DNA of 64,000 bases, taken from NCBI RefSeq assembly GCF_017829975.1, contig NZ_JAEEGA010000002.1:269937-333936 (forward strand). The letters are read 5' to 3'. Source of the DNA: Vagococcus allomyrinae. GTDB taxonomy: Bacteria; Bacillota; Bacilli; Lactobacillales; Vagococcaceae. Under the pieces are notes generated by a model that was not told where the DNA came from, ran no database searches, and saw only the letters and a program-made list of their open reading frames with translations. The first letter of the stretch is position 1. Each line of letters begins with the position of its first letter. Made by a program: the position numbers and the translations under genes. Below are positions 34,591-43,305 of this stretch, piece by piece.

Positions 34591-35430
34591 CTACCTATCA
34601 GACCACTCCTTCATAGACTCAACGGCTGTTGCAATTTTTCGATCCTTAGTCTCTTCCAGAATAATCGTTATTCCCGGTTTTTGGTCTTTTAGAAAGTTCA
34701 AAAACCAAGGGATATCCATCACGCCTTCACCAAAGGCCACCGGTATGATTTGTCCTGCTTTAACAATAAAATCTTTCAAGTGAATGACGTCAATTTTATG
34801 ACCGAATAAATCAAAACAATTCTGAATGATGTCCGCTTGCTTTTGATAAGTTTCAGCGGTAATTAAATTGGTGGGATCTAAGACAATTTTTAGATTGGTG
34901 GCATCAACGGCTGCAATTAATGCCAGTGTTTTTTCCGGCGAATAAATAGGATGATTAATTCCGGGTTCGATGCCAACCAAGGTGCCGTGTTGCGCTGCTG
35001 TTTTAGTCAGACGCTTCACCACTTGCACCACGTCTTGAAAGGCTTTCTCTGTGTAGTTTTCCGCCGTGTAATGAATTTCGGGATGAACACAACCAGTTTC
35101 TGTGGCCACTAAGGGTGCGCCAAAGCTATTGGCGTAACTCAAATAGGTTTCAAATCGTTGGAGGGCAGCTTCTCTTTGAACGAGATCAGGGTGAATCATG
35201 TTGATGTAGCAACTTAGCACGCCTATTCTGACGTTCTTATCTGCTAATGCTTGTCGAGTTGCCATCGCCAGTCCTGAAGTTAGTTTAGATACTGGGGTGA
35301 CTAGTTCAGGAAAAGACATATTAAAGGCAAATTGCACCGTCTGGATGGTTAATTCTTCTAAGGCTGATCCTAAATCTGCAATCGTTTGTTTCTCACTTAG
35401 GTCATGTCCGCGAACACCTATTGAAAACAT
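34591..35430 (-). CDS. Sugar phosphate isomerase/epimerase family protein (TIM barrel)
   Basis: A 279-residue soluble protein of the xylose-isomerase-like TIM-barrel superfamily. Metal-ligand candidates are in VGIEPGINHP (Glu), VLDPTNLI (Asp), IDVIHLKDF (His, Asp) and ILEETKD near the end. Substrate is not predictable; the location between the esterase-GH42 gene and rhaM suggests a keto/aldo sugar or an uronic acid derivative of rhamnogalacturonan breakdown. ATG at 35430, 14 bases after the upstream gene, so clearly in the same operon. Confidence 0.78.
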   Translation of the reverse strand: MFSIGVRGHDLSEKQTIADLGSALEELTIQTVQFAFNMSFPELVTPVSKLTSGLAMATRQALADKNVRIGVLSCYINMIHPDLVQREAALQRFETYLSYANSFGAPLVATETGCVHPEIHYTAENYTEKAFQDVVQVVKRLTKTAAQHGTLVGIEPGINHPIYSPEKTLALIAAVDATNLKIVLDPTNLITAETYQKQADIIQNCFDLFGHKIDVIHLKDFIVKAGQIIPVAFGEGVMDIPWFLNFLKDQKPGITIILEETKDRKIATAVESMKEWSDR

Positions 35431-35444
35431 CTCATCACTCCTTC

Positions 35445-38051
35445 TTACTTTTTAAACGACAAGACTAACATTCCGTATGGTTCAAGGCTTTGTTTGCCAC
35501 TTAAGGTAACTAAGTTCAGTAAGTCCTGTCCTGTTTGTTTTAACTGATAACCACAAGGGTGACCGGTCATATTGGCTAAATAAAAATCGCGTCTCTCCGG
35601 ATTATCCCGACAATAACAAACAATGCCTTCACTGATAGTTAAAAAGTTTTGCTTATTATCAAAAGGAGCCAATTCTTTTTGAATAAATGCCTGCCAACTC
35701 TGATTGCCAACCAGCTGTTTCGGCTGGGCGCCAACGTAAAGCCCTTCGCCTAAACCAATTTGCTTTTTGGCTAAGACAGACTTTCCTTTGGCTAACTCAG
35801 ATGTGATCTGACTGACACTCTGATCGGTTGAGGCAAAACTGGTAATCAATCCCCACAGCTCCATCGATTCACCTTCATAGTTAGCAGTCAACGGTTGATT
35901 ACAGCTAAACTGAGTGACCGTCGCTAAGCCCAGCCAATCGGCTAAGCTGATTCCCCCCTCTACTAAGGCATGTTCTTTGGTTCGGTCACCCGTCATCGGT
36001 CCCAGTATCAACTTACCTCCTTGTTCTGTAAAGTGGCGCAAGGCCGCGGCTAGTTTAGCTGAAAGATAGCGGACGTAAGGCACTAATATGACCTCAAATG
36101 CTGAAAAGTCCGTCTCTTCTTGGATTACCTCCACGCTTAACCCTTGATGGCTTAGGGCGCTATAATAATCGGTAATCAGCTCGCGATAATCATAAAAACC
36201 GCCTGTTTCCGTATGATAGAAACGCTTAGCCCGATCGGAATAAATCAACCCAATCTTTGACTTCACTACTTCCGTATCTGCTAATAAAGGGCGAAGCTCT
36301 TGCAATCGTTGACCGCCTGCAACCACATCCTCATACCCTAAATCTGGCTCTCCCCAAGCGGTGACGACAGTGCTATGAGGTTGCTCCACTCCATATCGGT
36401 GGCCGCGAAAATGCCAGTAAGTAAAGGCTTTAAGCCCGGCAGCAAAGCCCGTAAAAATCTCTGTTTGTAAATACTTTGGCGGGTGGGGCTCAATATAATT
36501 TTCGATATGTCCAGCATGGGAGGTCGAGGTTTCCAACAACAACATCTCAGGAACCTGTTTTAGATTTCGCCAGAGATCCAAATTTAAAGTATAGCCTGGG
36601 TAATTGCTAGCTGGAGCATAGGTATCAAAGGCAGCAACATCCAGTTCACTAAATAAGGCTTGATTAGCCAAATTAAAGCCTAATGCTGTATTGTGAGTAA
36701 TCGGCTTAAAGGTTTCCTGACGAATCACATGGCAAAGGCCATGGGCAAATTCATTTAGTGAATCGGCGGTGTATTTTCGAAAAGCGGTCATCAAGCTAGC
36801 ATTGTGAAGAAAGGGCGTTGTCGTTGGCAAGACCACGTCTTGAAAAGAACCATAAGACTCACTCCAAATCGCCGTTCCCCAGGCTTTGTTGAGACCGTCA
36901 ATGTGGTGGTAGTTGTCTTCAAGCCACTGATGCCAGCCTTTTTCGCAGGCCTTACAGTAACACAAATCCACGTGACACTTAAATTCATTGTCCAACTGAA
37001 TGGCAACCACATTGTCATATTTTTCTGCCACTTTGGCTATGGCCTTCGTCAATTCATAAGCTTTTTGGCGAAAATAAGGATGATTGGTGCAGACATGTTG
37101 ACGAGAGCCATGGGTCATGACTGTTCCATCGTTATTTTTAAGACAACACTCAGGATAATCCCTCGTCAACCAACGCGGCGGTGTTGGGGTAGGGATGCAT
37201 AAAATCACATCAATTTGATTGTCTCGATAAAGTGACAACGTTTCTTCCAAAAAGCGCACATCATAGGTCCCTTCTGCCGGTTCCAACTGGCCCCAGACAA
37301 ACTCCCCAATCCGGGCCAAATTCATGCCAATTTTCTTCATGTGCTTTATATCTGTTTGAAGGGTCTCCCGATCAATCACTTCAGGATACATACAAGCCCC
37401 GTAATAATAGCTGTCAAAAAGATTGGCTGCTGACAATTCGTTAAGGCGATTGGCCACATAACGAGCGATTTTTTCTGCTCCTAATTCCGACAGATGGGTA
37501 TCATCTGACAGTCCCATAGGATAATGAGGATGAGTTCCCATATGGAGAAAATAAGTCTCAACGACCTTTGGTTCCGTTAATTGATACAGTAAAAAACTAT
37601 AGCTATTTAAATCAAACACACGAGTCTCTGTCTCACTGCCTACGTTTTTAATGATCAAGGATTCTCGCTGTAGACTTTTAAACCACTCTCCTTGAATCTG
37701 TTGTCGCCTTTCGATTGGCGTACAGAGCACGGGTCGTCCCCCTCTTTGTTTGACCTGGGCCACCATCTCTGTCAAATTTCGGTAAAAATCATTGGCCGTT
37801 ACACCATTCTCACTCTTTTGATCGTTATGACCAAATTGGATAAGCACCACGACCTCTGGGGCTACTGCTTTTAAGAGAGACGCCCACTGTCCTTCACTAA
37901 CAAAAGAAGCCGTTGTCGCTCCACACTTGGCATAATTAATCACTTCCAGCTCCGAACACAGACCCTTTAACGCCTGCCCCCAACCCATCATAGGTGCCTG
38001 AGACAGAGGATAGTCCGCAACTGTTGAATCACCCGCTAATAAAATTTTCAC
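35445..38051 (-). CDS. Fusion of SGNH rhamnogalacturonan acetylesterase and GH42 beta-galactosidase
   Basis: An 868-residue cytoplasmic protein (no signal peptide). Residues about 1-212 are an SGNH esterase of the rhamnogalacturonan acetylesterase type: Ser in LLAGDSTVADYP, FGHNDQ block, and the Asp/His pair in DDTHLSELG. Residues about 215-868 are a GH42 beta-galactosidase (YYGACMYPEVIDRETLQTDI, acid/base in IQLDNEFKCH, nucleophile probably in LLLETSTSHAGH), including the trimerisation and C-terminal beta domains. Bacillus encodes the equivalents separately (YesT/YesY and YesZ). It would deacetylate and degalactosylate imported oligosaccharides. The start is a GTG at 38051 with GGAGGT 6 bases upstream; the ATG at 38066 overlaps that site. 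Confidence 0.85.
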   Translation of the reverse strand: MKILLAGDSTVADYPLSQAPMMGWGQALKGLCSELEVINYAKCGATTASFVSEGQWASLLKAVAPEVVVLIQFGHNDQKSENGVTANDFYRNLTEMVAQVKQRGGRPVLCTPIERRQQIQGEWFKSLQRESLIIKNVGSETETRVFDLNSYSFLLYQLTEPKVVETYFLHMGTHPHYPMGLSDDTHLSELGAEKIARYVANRLNELSAANLFDSYYYGACMYPEVIDRETLQTDIKHMKKIGMNLARIGEFVWGQLEPAEGTYDVRFLEETLSLYRDNQIDVILCIPTPTPPRWLTRDYPECCLKNNDGTVMTHGSRQHVCTNHPYFRQKAYELTKAIAKVAEKYDNVVAIQLDNEFKCHVDLCYCKACEKGWHQWLEDNYHHIDGLNKAWGTAIWSESYGSFQDVVLPTTTPFLHNASLMTAFRKYTADSLNEFAHGLCHVIRQETFKPITHNTALGFNLANQALFSELDVAAFDTYAPASNYPGYTLNLDLWRNLKQVPEMLLLETSTSHAGHIENYIEPHPPKYLQTEIFTGFAAGLKAFTYWHFRGHRYGVEQPHSTVVTAWGEPDLGYEDVVAGGQRLQELRPLLADTEVVKSKIGLIYSDRAKRFYHTETGGFYDYRELITDYYSALSHQGLSVEVIQEETDFSAFEVILVPYVRYLSAKLAAALRHFTEQGGKLILGPMTGDRTKEHALVEGGISLADWLGLATVTQFSCNQPLTANYEGESMELWGLITSFASTDQSVSQITSELAKGKSVLAKKQIGLGEGLYVGAQPKQLVGNQSWQAFIQKELAPFDNKQNFLTISEGIVCYCRDNPERRDFYLANMTGHPCGYQLKQTGQDLLNLVTLSGKQSLEPYGMLVLSFKK

Positions 38052-38108
38052 CAGATTACCTCCCATTTTTCATTCAGTTAACCCTTCGCATTTTTAGCTC
38101 TTTCAAAA

Positions 38109-38146
38109 AAGGAAGCAATCACCCTCAAAAGAGTGAATTGCTTCTA
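38109..38146 (-). terminator. Intrinsic terminator inside the rhamnogalacturonan operon
   Basis: On the minus strand AGAAGCAATTCACTC pairs with GAGGGTGATTGCTTC (one or two mismatches) and is followed by CTTTTTTG. It lies between the GH105 gene and the esterase-GH42 gene and should reduce or end transcription of the last three genes. Confidence 0.65.
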
Positions 38147-38152
38147 ACTCAA

Positions 38153-39265
38153 CTAGATAAAATCATACAGATATTCCGCGAAAGCTAAAACAACTAAGGA
38201 TTGCCCGTATGGCATGGCCGTTATTGGGACATTGCGATAATAATCTAAATCGGCTCCCATGGCCGTTCCCACTGAAACTTTTTGGACTTCTCCATCAGCA
38301 TTAATTTCCTGACACAAGGCTTGAATCGCTTTTTCTGCTGAGGCTTTTAACGCAGGCGTCACATACCCTTTTCGGACTGATTTTAAAATTCCATAAGCAA
38401 AACCAGCAGTTGCCGATGATTCTTCATAAGAACTTGGCTCAAGCAACAAAGTGGACCATAAGCCACTGTCCTTTTGATTGGCAACCAACGTTTGAATTTG
38501 AGCATTTAAAGTTTCTACCAAAAAGGCTCTGAAACCATCGCCAGTTGGTAGTTCCAAAATGTCAATAATCTCTGGGATGGCAATCGTCACCCAGCAGTTG
38601 CCTCGCCCCCAGAGGGCTTCGGCGTAATGATGATGGCCCTCAAAGGTCCAGCCGTGGTACCACAGACCGGTTTGTCGGTCTGCTAAATACTTAATATGCA
38701 ACATAAATTGTCGTTTGGCCTCTTCAATATAACGGTTCTCCCCTAAAAGCATGCCAATTTTAGCCAAGGGTAAAACTGTCATCATCAAGGTATCATCCCA
38801 AAGTTGTTCGACATTTTCTGGGCCATATGTTAGATGTTCAAAGCCCCCTTCTTGGGTTTTAGGCAATTCTGACATGGCCCACTCTGCCCAGGTTTCCAAA
38901 TACGGCAGGAATCGCTGGTCACGGTTTTCTTCGTAGAGGAAGGCCATGGTCAATAAAGGGGCCATCGTATTGATATTTTTAGGAGGAGCACCGATCAGCA
39001 ATTGGTTTTCAAACCAGTCCGTGACAATTTTTAAGGCTTGCTCATCTTTGGTTAACTGATAGTATTTATAGATACCATATAAACCGACCCCTTGAGGCCA
39101 ATTCCAAACGTGCCAGCTTTTATCATCCACGACGAGCTCCTCAAAATGAATCAAAAACTCGCCATCATCTTTAATGGTTGTTAAATTAGCCATCATTTTA
39201 TGAATATTGGCCACAATCGTCTGACGTTCAACGGCATGTTCCACAATATTATGATTTCTTTTCAT
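38153..39265 (-). CDS. Unsaturated rhamnogalacturonyl hydrolase, GH105 (YesR/YteR type)
   Basis: A 370-residue alpha/alpha-barrel hydrolase without signal peptide. It resembles YteR/YesR: WHVWNWPQGVGLYGIYKYYQ in the first barrel helices, LWDDTLMMTVLPLAKIG with the catalytic-type Asp, GLWYHGWTFEGHHHYAEALW, GRGNCWVTIAIPEII and SSATAGFAYGILK. It removes the unsaturated galacturonic acid left at the non-reducing end by rhamnogalacturonan lyases, after uptake. No lyase is encoded in the window, so the cell probably relies on lyases encoded elsewhere or on other organisms. ATG at 39265 follows AAAGGA. Confidence 0.9.
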   Translation of the reverse strand: MKRNHNIVEHAVERQTIVANIHKMMANLTTIKDDGEFLIHFEELVVDDKSWHVWNWPQGVGLYGIYKYYQLTKDEQALKIVTDWFENQLLIGAPPKNINTMAPLLTMAFLYEENRDQRFLPYLETWAEWAMSELPKTQEGGFEHLTYGPENVEQLWDDTLMMTVLPLAKIGMLLGENRYIEEAKRQFMLHIKYLADRQTGLWYHGWTFEGHHHYAEALWGRGNCWVTIAIPEIIDILELPTGDGFRAFLVETLNAQIQTLVANQKDSGLWSTLLLEPSSYEESSATAGFAYGILKSVRKGYVTPALKASAEKAIQALCQEINADGEVQKVSVGTAMGADLDYYRNVPITAMPYGQSLVVLAFAEYLYDFI

Positions 39266-39304
39266 TTTTTTATCCTTTCACTGTGACGCTAAGCCACATC
39301 CTGT

Positions 39305-40141
39305 CTATTTCAACCCTGTCGTACTGATGCCTTCAACGATATACTTTTGGAACATAAAGAAAATCACGATCACGGGAATTAATGAGACCACTGACATGGC
39401 AAACATGGCCCCCCAGTTGGAACTGCTGGATGAATCCAGAAATTGCTTTAAGGCGATTGAAACCGTGTATTTTTCTGGTTTCGTTAAATAGAGCATCGGT
39501 CCAATGAGTTCTTCCCACTTCCAGTAAAAGGAAAAGATGGCAGATGTGGCCAATGATGGTTTAATCAATGGCAAAATCACTCGGAAGAAGATTCCTACTC
39601 GGCCACAACCATCCATTTTAGCAGCTTCATCCAGCTCCACAGGTAACCCGCGGATAAACTGAACCATTAAGAAAATAAAGAAAGCTTGTCCAAAGAAAGA
39701 TGGAACAGTCACTGGGAACAAGGTGTTGACCCAGTTCAATTTGTTAAACCAGAGATACTGGGGCACCATAATAATCTCTGCCGGCAACATCATCGTAACT
39801 AAGACACAGGCAAACCAAAAGCCTTTGCCTTTAAATCTGATCCGGCCAAAGCCGTAAGAGATGACGGCTGATGAACAAACCGCTCCGATGGTGGCAATGA
39901 TGGCGATTCGCAATGAATTAAAGATATAATGCCAAAATTTAATCCCGGCAATCCCTTGAAAGCCTGTTACAAAGTTATCCAAGGTCCATTCTCGTGGGAA
40001 AAGCTCTGTGGCCGTTTTAAAGATATCCCCATTAGGCTTAAAGGAACTAAATATCAGCCAAAAGACGGGATACAGCAAGAGAATCGCTACTAATAAGATC
40101 AGGCCATCCACCACATAATTTTGTTTTTTTGTCTTTACCAC
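39305..40141 (-). CDS. ABC sugar importer permease (YesQ/YtcP-like, MalG type)
   Basis: A 278-residue membrane protein with six predicted helices and the permease EAA loop ([20 protein letters not shown]). The N-terminal [12 protein letters not shown] and the C-terminal [15 protein letters not shown] are typical of the MalG-like partner in carbohydrate uptake type 1 systems. It pairs with the permease encoded immediately upstream (3-base gap) and the lipoprotein gene before that. No ATPase gene is in the operon; a shared MsmX-type ATPase elsewhere is expected. Confidence 0.9.
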   Translation of the reverse strand: MVKTKKQNYVVDGLILLVAILLLYPVFWLIFSSFKPNGDIFKTATELFPREWTLDNFVTGFQGIAGIKFWHYIFNSLRIAIIATIGAVCSSAVISYGFGRIRFKGKGFWFACVLVTMMLPAEIIMVPQYLWFNKLNWVNTLFPVTVPSFFGQAFFIFLMVQFIRGLPVELDEAAKMDGCGRVGIFFRVILPLIKPSLATSAIFSFYWKWEELIGPMLYLTKPEKYTVSIALKQFLDSSSSSNWGAMFAMSVVSLIPVIVIFFMFQKYIVEGISTTGLK

Positions 40142-40144
40142 GGG

Positions 40145-41056
40145 TTACACCTCCTCTGATTCTGAAAATACCCAAAATTTTGATGTTGCAAATAAAATCA
40201 AGGTAACGATTCCCACAATGACTAACAAAACCCAAGCTAAAGCTGAAGCATAGCCCATTTTAAAATCGGCAAAGGCTTTTTGATAGACGTACAGCGAATA
40301 GACCAAGGTGCCGTTCCGAGGGGCACCAGAGCCATTGGAAATAATATAGGCTGGGGTAAAGGTCAAGAATGATTGAATCGTCTGCATCACCAAATTAAAG
40401 AAAATAATCGGCGTTAAACAAGGCAGTGTAATGCTGAAAAACTGACGCACTTTACTGGCACCATCGATTTGAGCTGCTTCATAATAGTCGATGGGAATAT
40501 TTTTTAAGCCCGAAAGAAAGACTAGCATGGAAGAGCCAAACTGCCAACCGGCCAGTAATATTAAGGTTAAGAGCGCCGTTGTTGGATTTTTAAAAAAGTA
40601 TATCGAGTCAAGGCCAACAGCATTTAGCAAGCCATTGATTAAGCCGGCATCGCCAAAAATATTCCGCCACATAATGGAGACTGCCACACTCCCGCCAATA
40701 ACTGACGGGATGTAGAACAGCACGCGATATAAACCAGATAACTTCGACGGGCGATTGATTAACATCGCCACAGCTAAAGCCATCATCAATCTCAACGGCA
40801 CGGCCATGATAACATAACGCACCGTCACACTTAAAGATTGTCTGAACTTTGGATCATCAAAAAATATTTTTTTAAAGTTATCCAAGCCAATAAATTTGGC
40901 TTCGGTTAACATGTCGTAATTTTGAAAGGACATAAACAATGAAATTCCCATAGGTACGACGATGAACATTAAAAAGCCAATAATAAACGGCGATATAAAC
41001 AGATAGCCTGAGACCAAATCCTGCCGGTCACTGGACATTTTTTTAAAGAACTTCAT
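40145..41056 (-). CDS. ABC sugar importer permease (YesP/LplB-like, MalF type)
   Basis: A 303-residue membrane protein with six predicted helices; YLFISPFIIGFLMFIVVPMG at the N-terminus and the EAA loop DYYEAAQIDGASKVRQFFSI. It forms the heterodimeric channel with the next gene. The gene lies 16 bases after the binding-protein gene. Together the three resemble YesOPQ, the rhamnogalacturonan oligosaccharide importer of Bacillus. Confidence 0.9.
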   Translation of the reverse strand: MKFFKKMSSDRQDLVSGYLFISPFIIGFLMFIVVPMGISLFMSFQNYDMLTEAKFIGLDNFKKIFFDDPKFRQSLSVTVRYVIMAVPLRLMMALAVAMLINRPSKLSGLYRVLFYIPSVIGGSVAVSIMWRNIFGDAGLINGLLNAVGLDSIYFFKNPTTALLTLILLAGWQFGSSMLVFLSGLKNIPIDYYEAAQIDGASKVRQFFSITLPCLTPIIFFNLVMQTIQSFLTFTPAYIISNGSGAPRNGTLVYSLYVYQKAFADFKMGYASALAWVLLVIVGIVTLILFATSKFWVFSESEEV

Positions 41057-41072
41057 TTTTTCACCCTATTCA

Positions 41073-42383
41073 TTAGTCAGTATAATTTTCTGCAAAAATT
41101 TCCTCCGCTTTTTCCACAAAACTTTGATAAGCCTCTGCTGGTGTCATGGTATCGTAAGTAATTTCAGCGTATAAATCTTTGAAGTGATTGTTTAATTCTG
41201 AATAGCCGATTGGCGGAACAGGAGAAGCTTCGCCGACAATCTCAGCCACATCAGTTAAATAATCCGCCGTTCTTTTTTCGGTATCTGACATATCGGGATA
41301 AAGTAATTCTTTATTTTTGTTATTAGAAGGAATGCCACGTTCTGTGCCGATAATTTTGGCCGCTTCTGGATCGTTGACAATAAAATCAATAAATTTAGCC
41401 GCTTCATCTTTTACTTTGGAGGTTTGCGACATTGAGTAATAGAAGGTTGGGCGGTAATACAAGGCCCCTGTCTCTTTGGCATCATAAGGTAATTCCAAAC
41501 TAAAGGTCACGTTTTCGCCAGCCGATTCTTGATAGGTGACGTATTGATTGGTCCATGACTGTAGCACGCCAGCTTCTCCTAGTGAGAAGGGATTTTCATC
41601 AAAACTCTTTAGGTTATTAACCACTTCGGCAGTTGGCAAAGCACCGGCTTTCGCTAGCTTTTGAATGGTCGTCATAAACTCAACAAAATTTTCTTTTGAA
41701 AAAGCCAGTACCGGTTTGCCATCTTTATCATATTCGTACAGTTCTTCTCCTTTGGTTCTTAAAAAATACTGGAGTAAGACTGAATTATCCGAGACATCAA
41801 TCCAGCCATAGCCGCCTGTTTTATCATGGACCGCACTGACACCTTTGGCCATGTCCTCAAAGGTCCAACTGTCATAATCAAAGGTCACACCCGCTTTTTC
41901 TAATAGTTGGGGATTCGTGATCATCGACATGGCGTTCATACTTGGGGCAATGGCGTAAAGTTTGTCATTTAAACGGGCAGTATCAATCAAACTAGTGTCA
42001 ATCTGACTAACATCAATTCCCCCATCGCTTTTAACAAACTCATTTAAATCAGATAACTGGTTTTTAACCCCGTATTGGGCCACATAAGCCGCATCCATCT
42101 GCATGACATCTGGTAATTCACCGGCGGCTGATTTTGTGGCTAGCTTTTTCCAGTAATCATCCCAGGCAGAGTATTCAAACTCGATGTCGATATCAGGATT
42201 TTTTTCTTCAAATAACTCGATGGCCTTAATGTATTTCTCGTGGCGGACTTCCGCTCCCCACCAAACAAAGGACACTTTCTTTTTGCCATCGGTGGAGGCT
42301 GTTTCTTCTTTTTTAGACCCACAGGCTGTTAAGATACTGCCAGCAACTAAGGCGGTCATGACTAATTTACCTATCTTTTTCAT
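41073..42383 (-). CDS. Extracellular sugar-binding lipoprotein (YesO-like)
   Basis: A 436-residue solute-binding protein with a lipoprotein signal (MKKIGKLVMTALVAGSILTAC; lipobox L-T-A-C), so it is anchored at the outer face of the membrane. The body fits family 1 carbohydrate-binding proteins (FVWWGAEVRHEKYIKAIELF, MMQMDAAYVAQYG-type hinge sequence DVMQMDAAYVAQY). It captures oligosaccharides for the two permeases encoded next. First gene of the minus-strand operon, with a cre-like site 20 bases upstream of the start codon. Confidence 0.9.
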   Translation of the reverse strand: MKKIGKLVMTALVAGSILTACGSKKEETASTDGKKKVSFVWWGAEVRHEKYIKAIELFEEKNPDIDIEFEYSAWDDYWKKLATKSAAGELPDVMQMDAAYVAQYGVKNQLSDLNEFVKSDGGIDVSQIDTSLIDTARLNDKLYAIAPSMNAMSMITNPQLLEKAGVTFDYDSWTFEDMAKGVSAVHDKTGGYGWIDVSDNSVLLQYFLRTKGEELYEYDKDGKPVLAFSKENFVEFMTTIQKLAKAGALPTAEVVNNLKSFDENPFSLGEAGVLQSWTNQYVTYQESAGENVTFSLELPYDAKETGALYYRPTFYYSMSQTSKVKDEAAKFIDFIVNDPEAAKIIGTERGIPSNNKNKELLYPDMSDTEKRTADYLTDVAEIVGEASPVPPIGYSELNNHFKDLYAEITYDTMTPAEAYQSFVEKAEEIFAENYTD

Positions 42384-42402
42384 ATCTGCTATCTCCTCTT
42401 CT

Positions 42403-42416
42403 TGTGATCGCTTACA
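42403..42416. promoter_or_regulatory. cre-like site upstream of the binding-protein gene
   Basis: TGTGATCGCTTACA fits the CcpA consensus TGWAANCGNTNWCA with one mismatch. It lies in the promoter/leader region of the minus-strand sugar operon, consistent with glucose repression. Confidence 0.55.
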
Positions 42417-42636
42417 CCCTTATTCTATGTCATCAAACTGCTTTCGGGAATGTAAAAAACAGATAAAAACATTCAAAATTCGGATATCTTATTTTCATTG
42501 CTTTTTATCTTTCGTTAACTTCAAGCTGACTAAATGGCATAGTATCAAGCTTTCATTTCTATTGGTGGCGATTTTCTCTAAAAAAATGACTAAAAACCCT
42601 ATTAGGTAAATCGCTATTTTTGTGCTATTCTAATTT

Positions 42637-42650
42637 TAAAATCGCTTACA
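42637..42650. promoter_or_regulatory. cre-like site upstream of the yesL-like gene
   Basis: TAAAATCGCTTACA fits the same consensus with one mismatch and shares ATCGCTTACA with the site at 42403. It lies 21 bases upstream of the regulator operon start. Confidence 0.5.
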
Positions 42651-42670
42651 ATAAAGCTAAAGGAGAGTTT

Positions 42671-43303
42671 ATGATGACAACGATTAAAAATGGAATGATG
42701 TCACTTTTTTCAACGATTAGTTCGATTGTTTACCTCAATCTACTATGGTTGTGTTTTACCCTTTTAGGTCTGGTAGTTTTTGGCGTAGGCCCGGCAACCT
42801 GTGCCCTTTTAGCAGCCTGTCAGCGCTTGATAACCAAGAGAGAAAGTACCAGTTTCAAAGACTTCGCCAATGACTACCGATACTTTTTCAAAGCTAGTTC
42901 ACTGGTTCAACTGTTGTTTTATGGTCTCGGGAGTCTGCTTTTAGTCAATTATCGGATCTGCCTTGTCTACTTTCCCGATCAATTGGTTATGCGAGCGCTC
43001 TACTTAGCTATGGCCATGGTGTTAGTTTTTGTTTATTTGCTCAGTTTGTTTAATCTAGTGGAATTTCCAAGCTCTTCGTTTGGTACAACGATTAAGCTGG
43101 CGGTCTTTTTACTTTTCCGCTTTCCTGGTAAAAGCTTGGCTTTAGCCCTTAGCTTCTTTGGCTGTCTCCTCGTTCTTTCCCTTAAGTCTGTCTTACCAGT
43201 TTTACTGGGAGCCTCTTTACCTCTGCTTATTGGGTATGCTATTTATCACGGAACAGTGGTCTCTGCCTTAGAAAAGTTCCCCACTTTAGTAAATGAGGGA
43301 TGA
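42671..43303 (+). CDS. yesL: DUF624 membrane protein (YesL-like)
   Basis: A 210-residue protein with five or so hydrophobic helices and the DUF624 start pattern (short basic N-terminus, then LNLLWLCFTLLGLVVFGVGP with the GPAT-like segment ATCALLAACQRL). YesL-type proteins are encoded with YesM/YesN two-component systems next to plant-polysaccharide uptake loci; their job is not established. Two adjacent ATG codons (42671, 42674) follow AAAGGAG; either may be used. Its stop lies next to the start of the kinase gene. Confidence 0.85.
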   Translation: MMTTIKNGMMSLFSTISSIVYLNLLWLCFTLLGLVVFGVGPATCALLAACQRLITKRESTSFKDFANDYRYFFKASSLVQLLFYGLGSLLLVNYRICLVYFPDQLVMRALYLAMAMVLVFVYLLSLFNLVEFPSSSFGTTIKLAVFLLFRFPGKSLALALSFFGCLLVLSLKSVLPVLLGASLPLLIGYAIYHGTVVSALEKFPTLVNEG

Positions 43304-43305
43304 GC

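Noticed and set aside
36791..37444. Several ORFs opposite and in other frames of the esterase-GH42 gene
   Set aside because: They overlap a long gene with clear domain motifs and lack ribosome binding sites; they are frame shadows.
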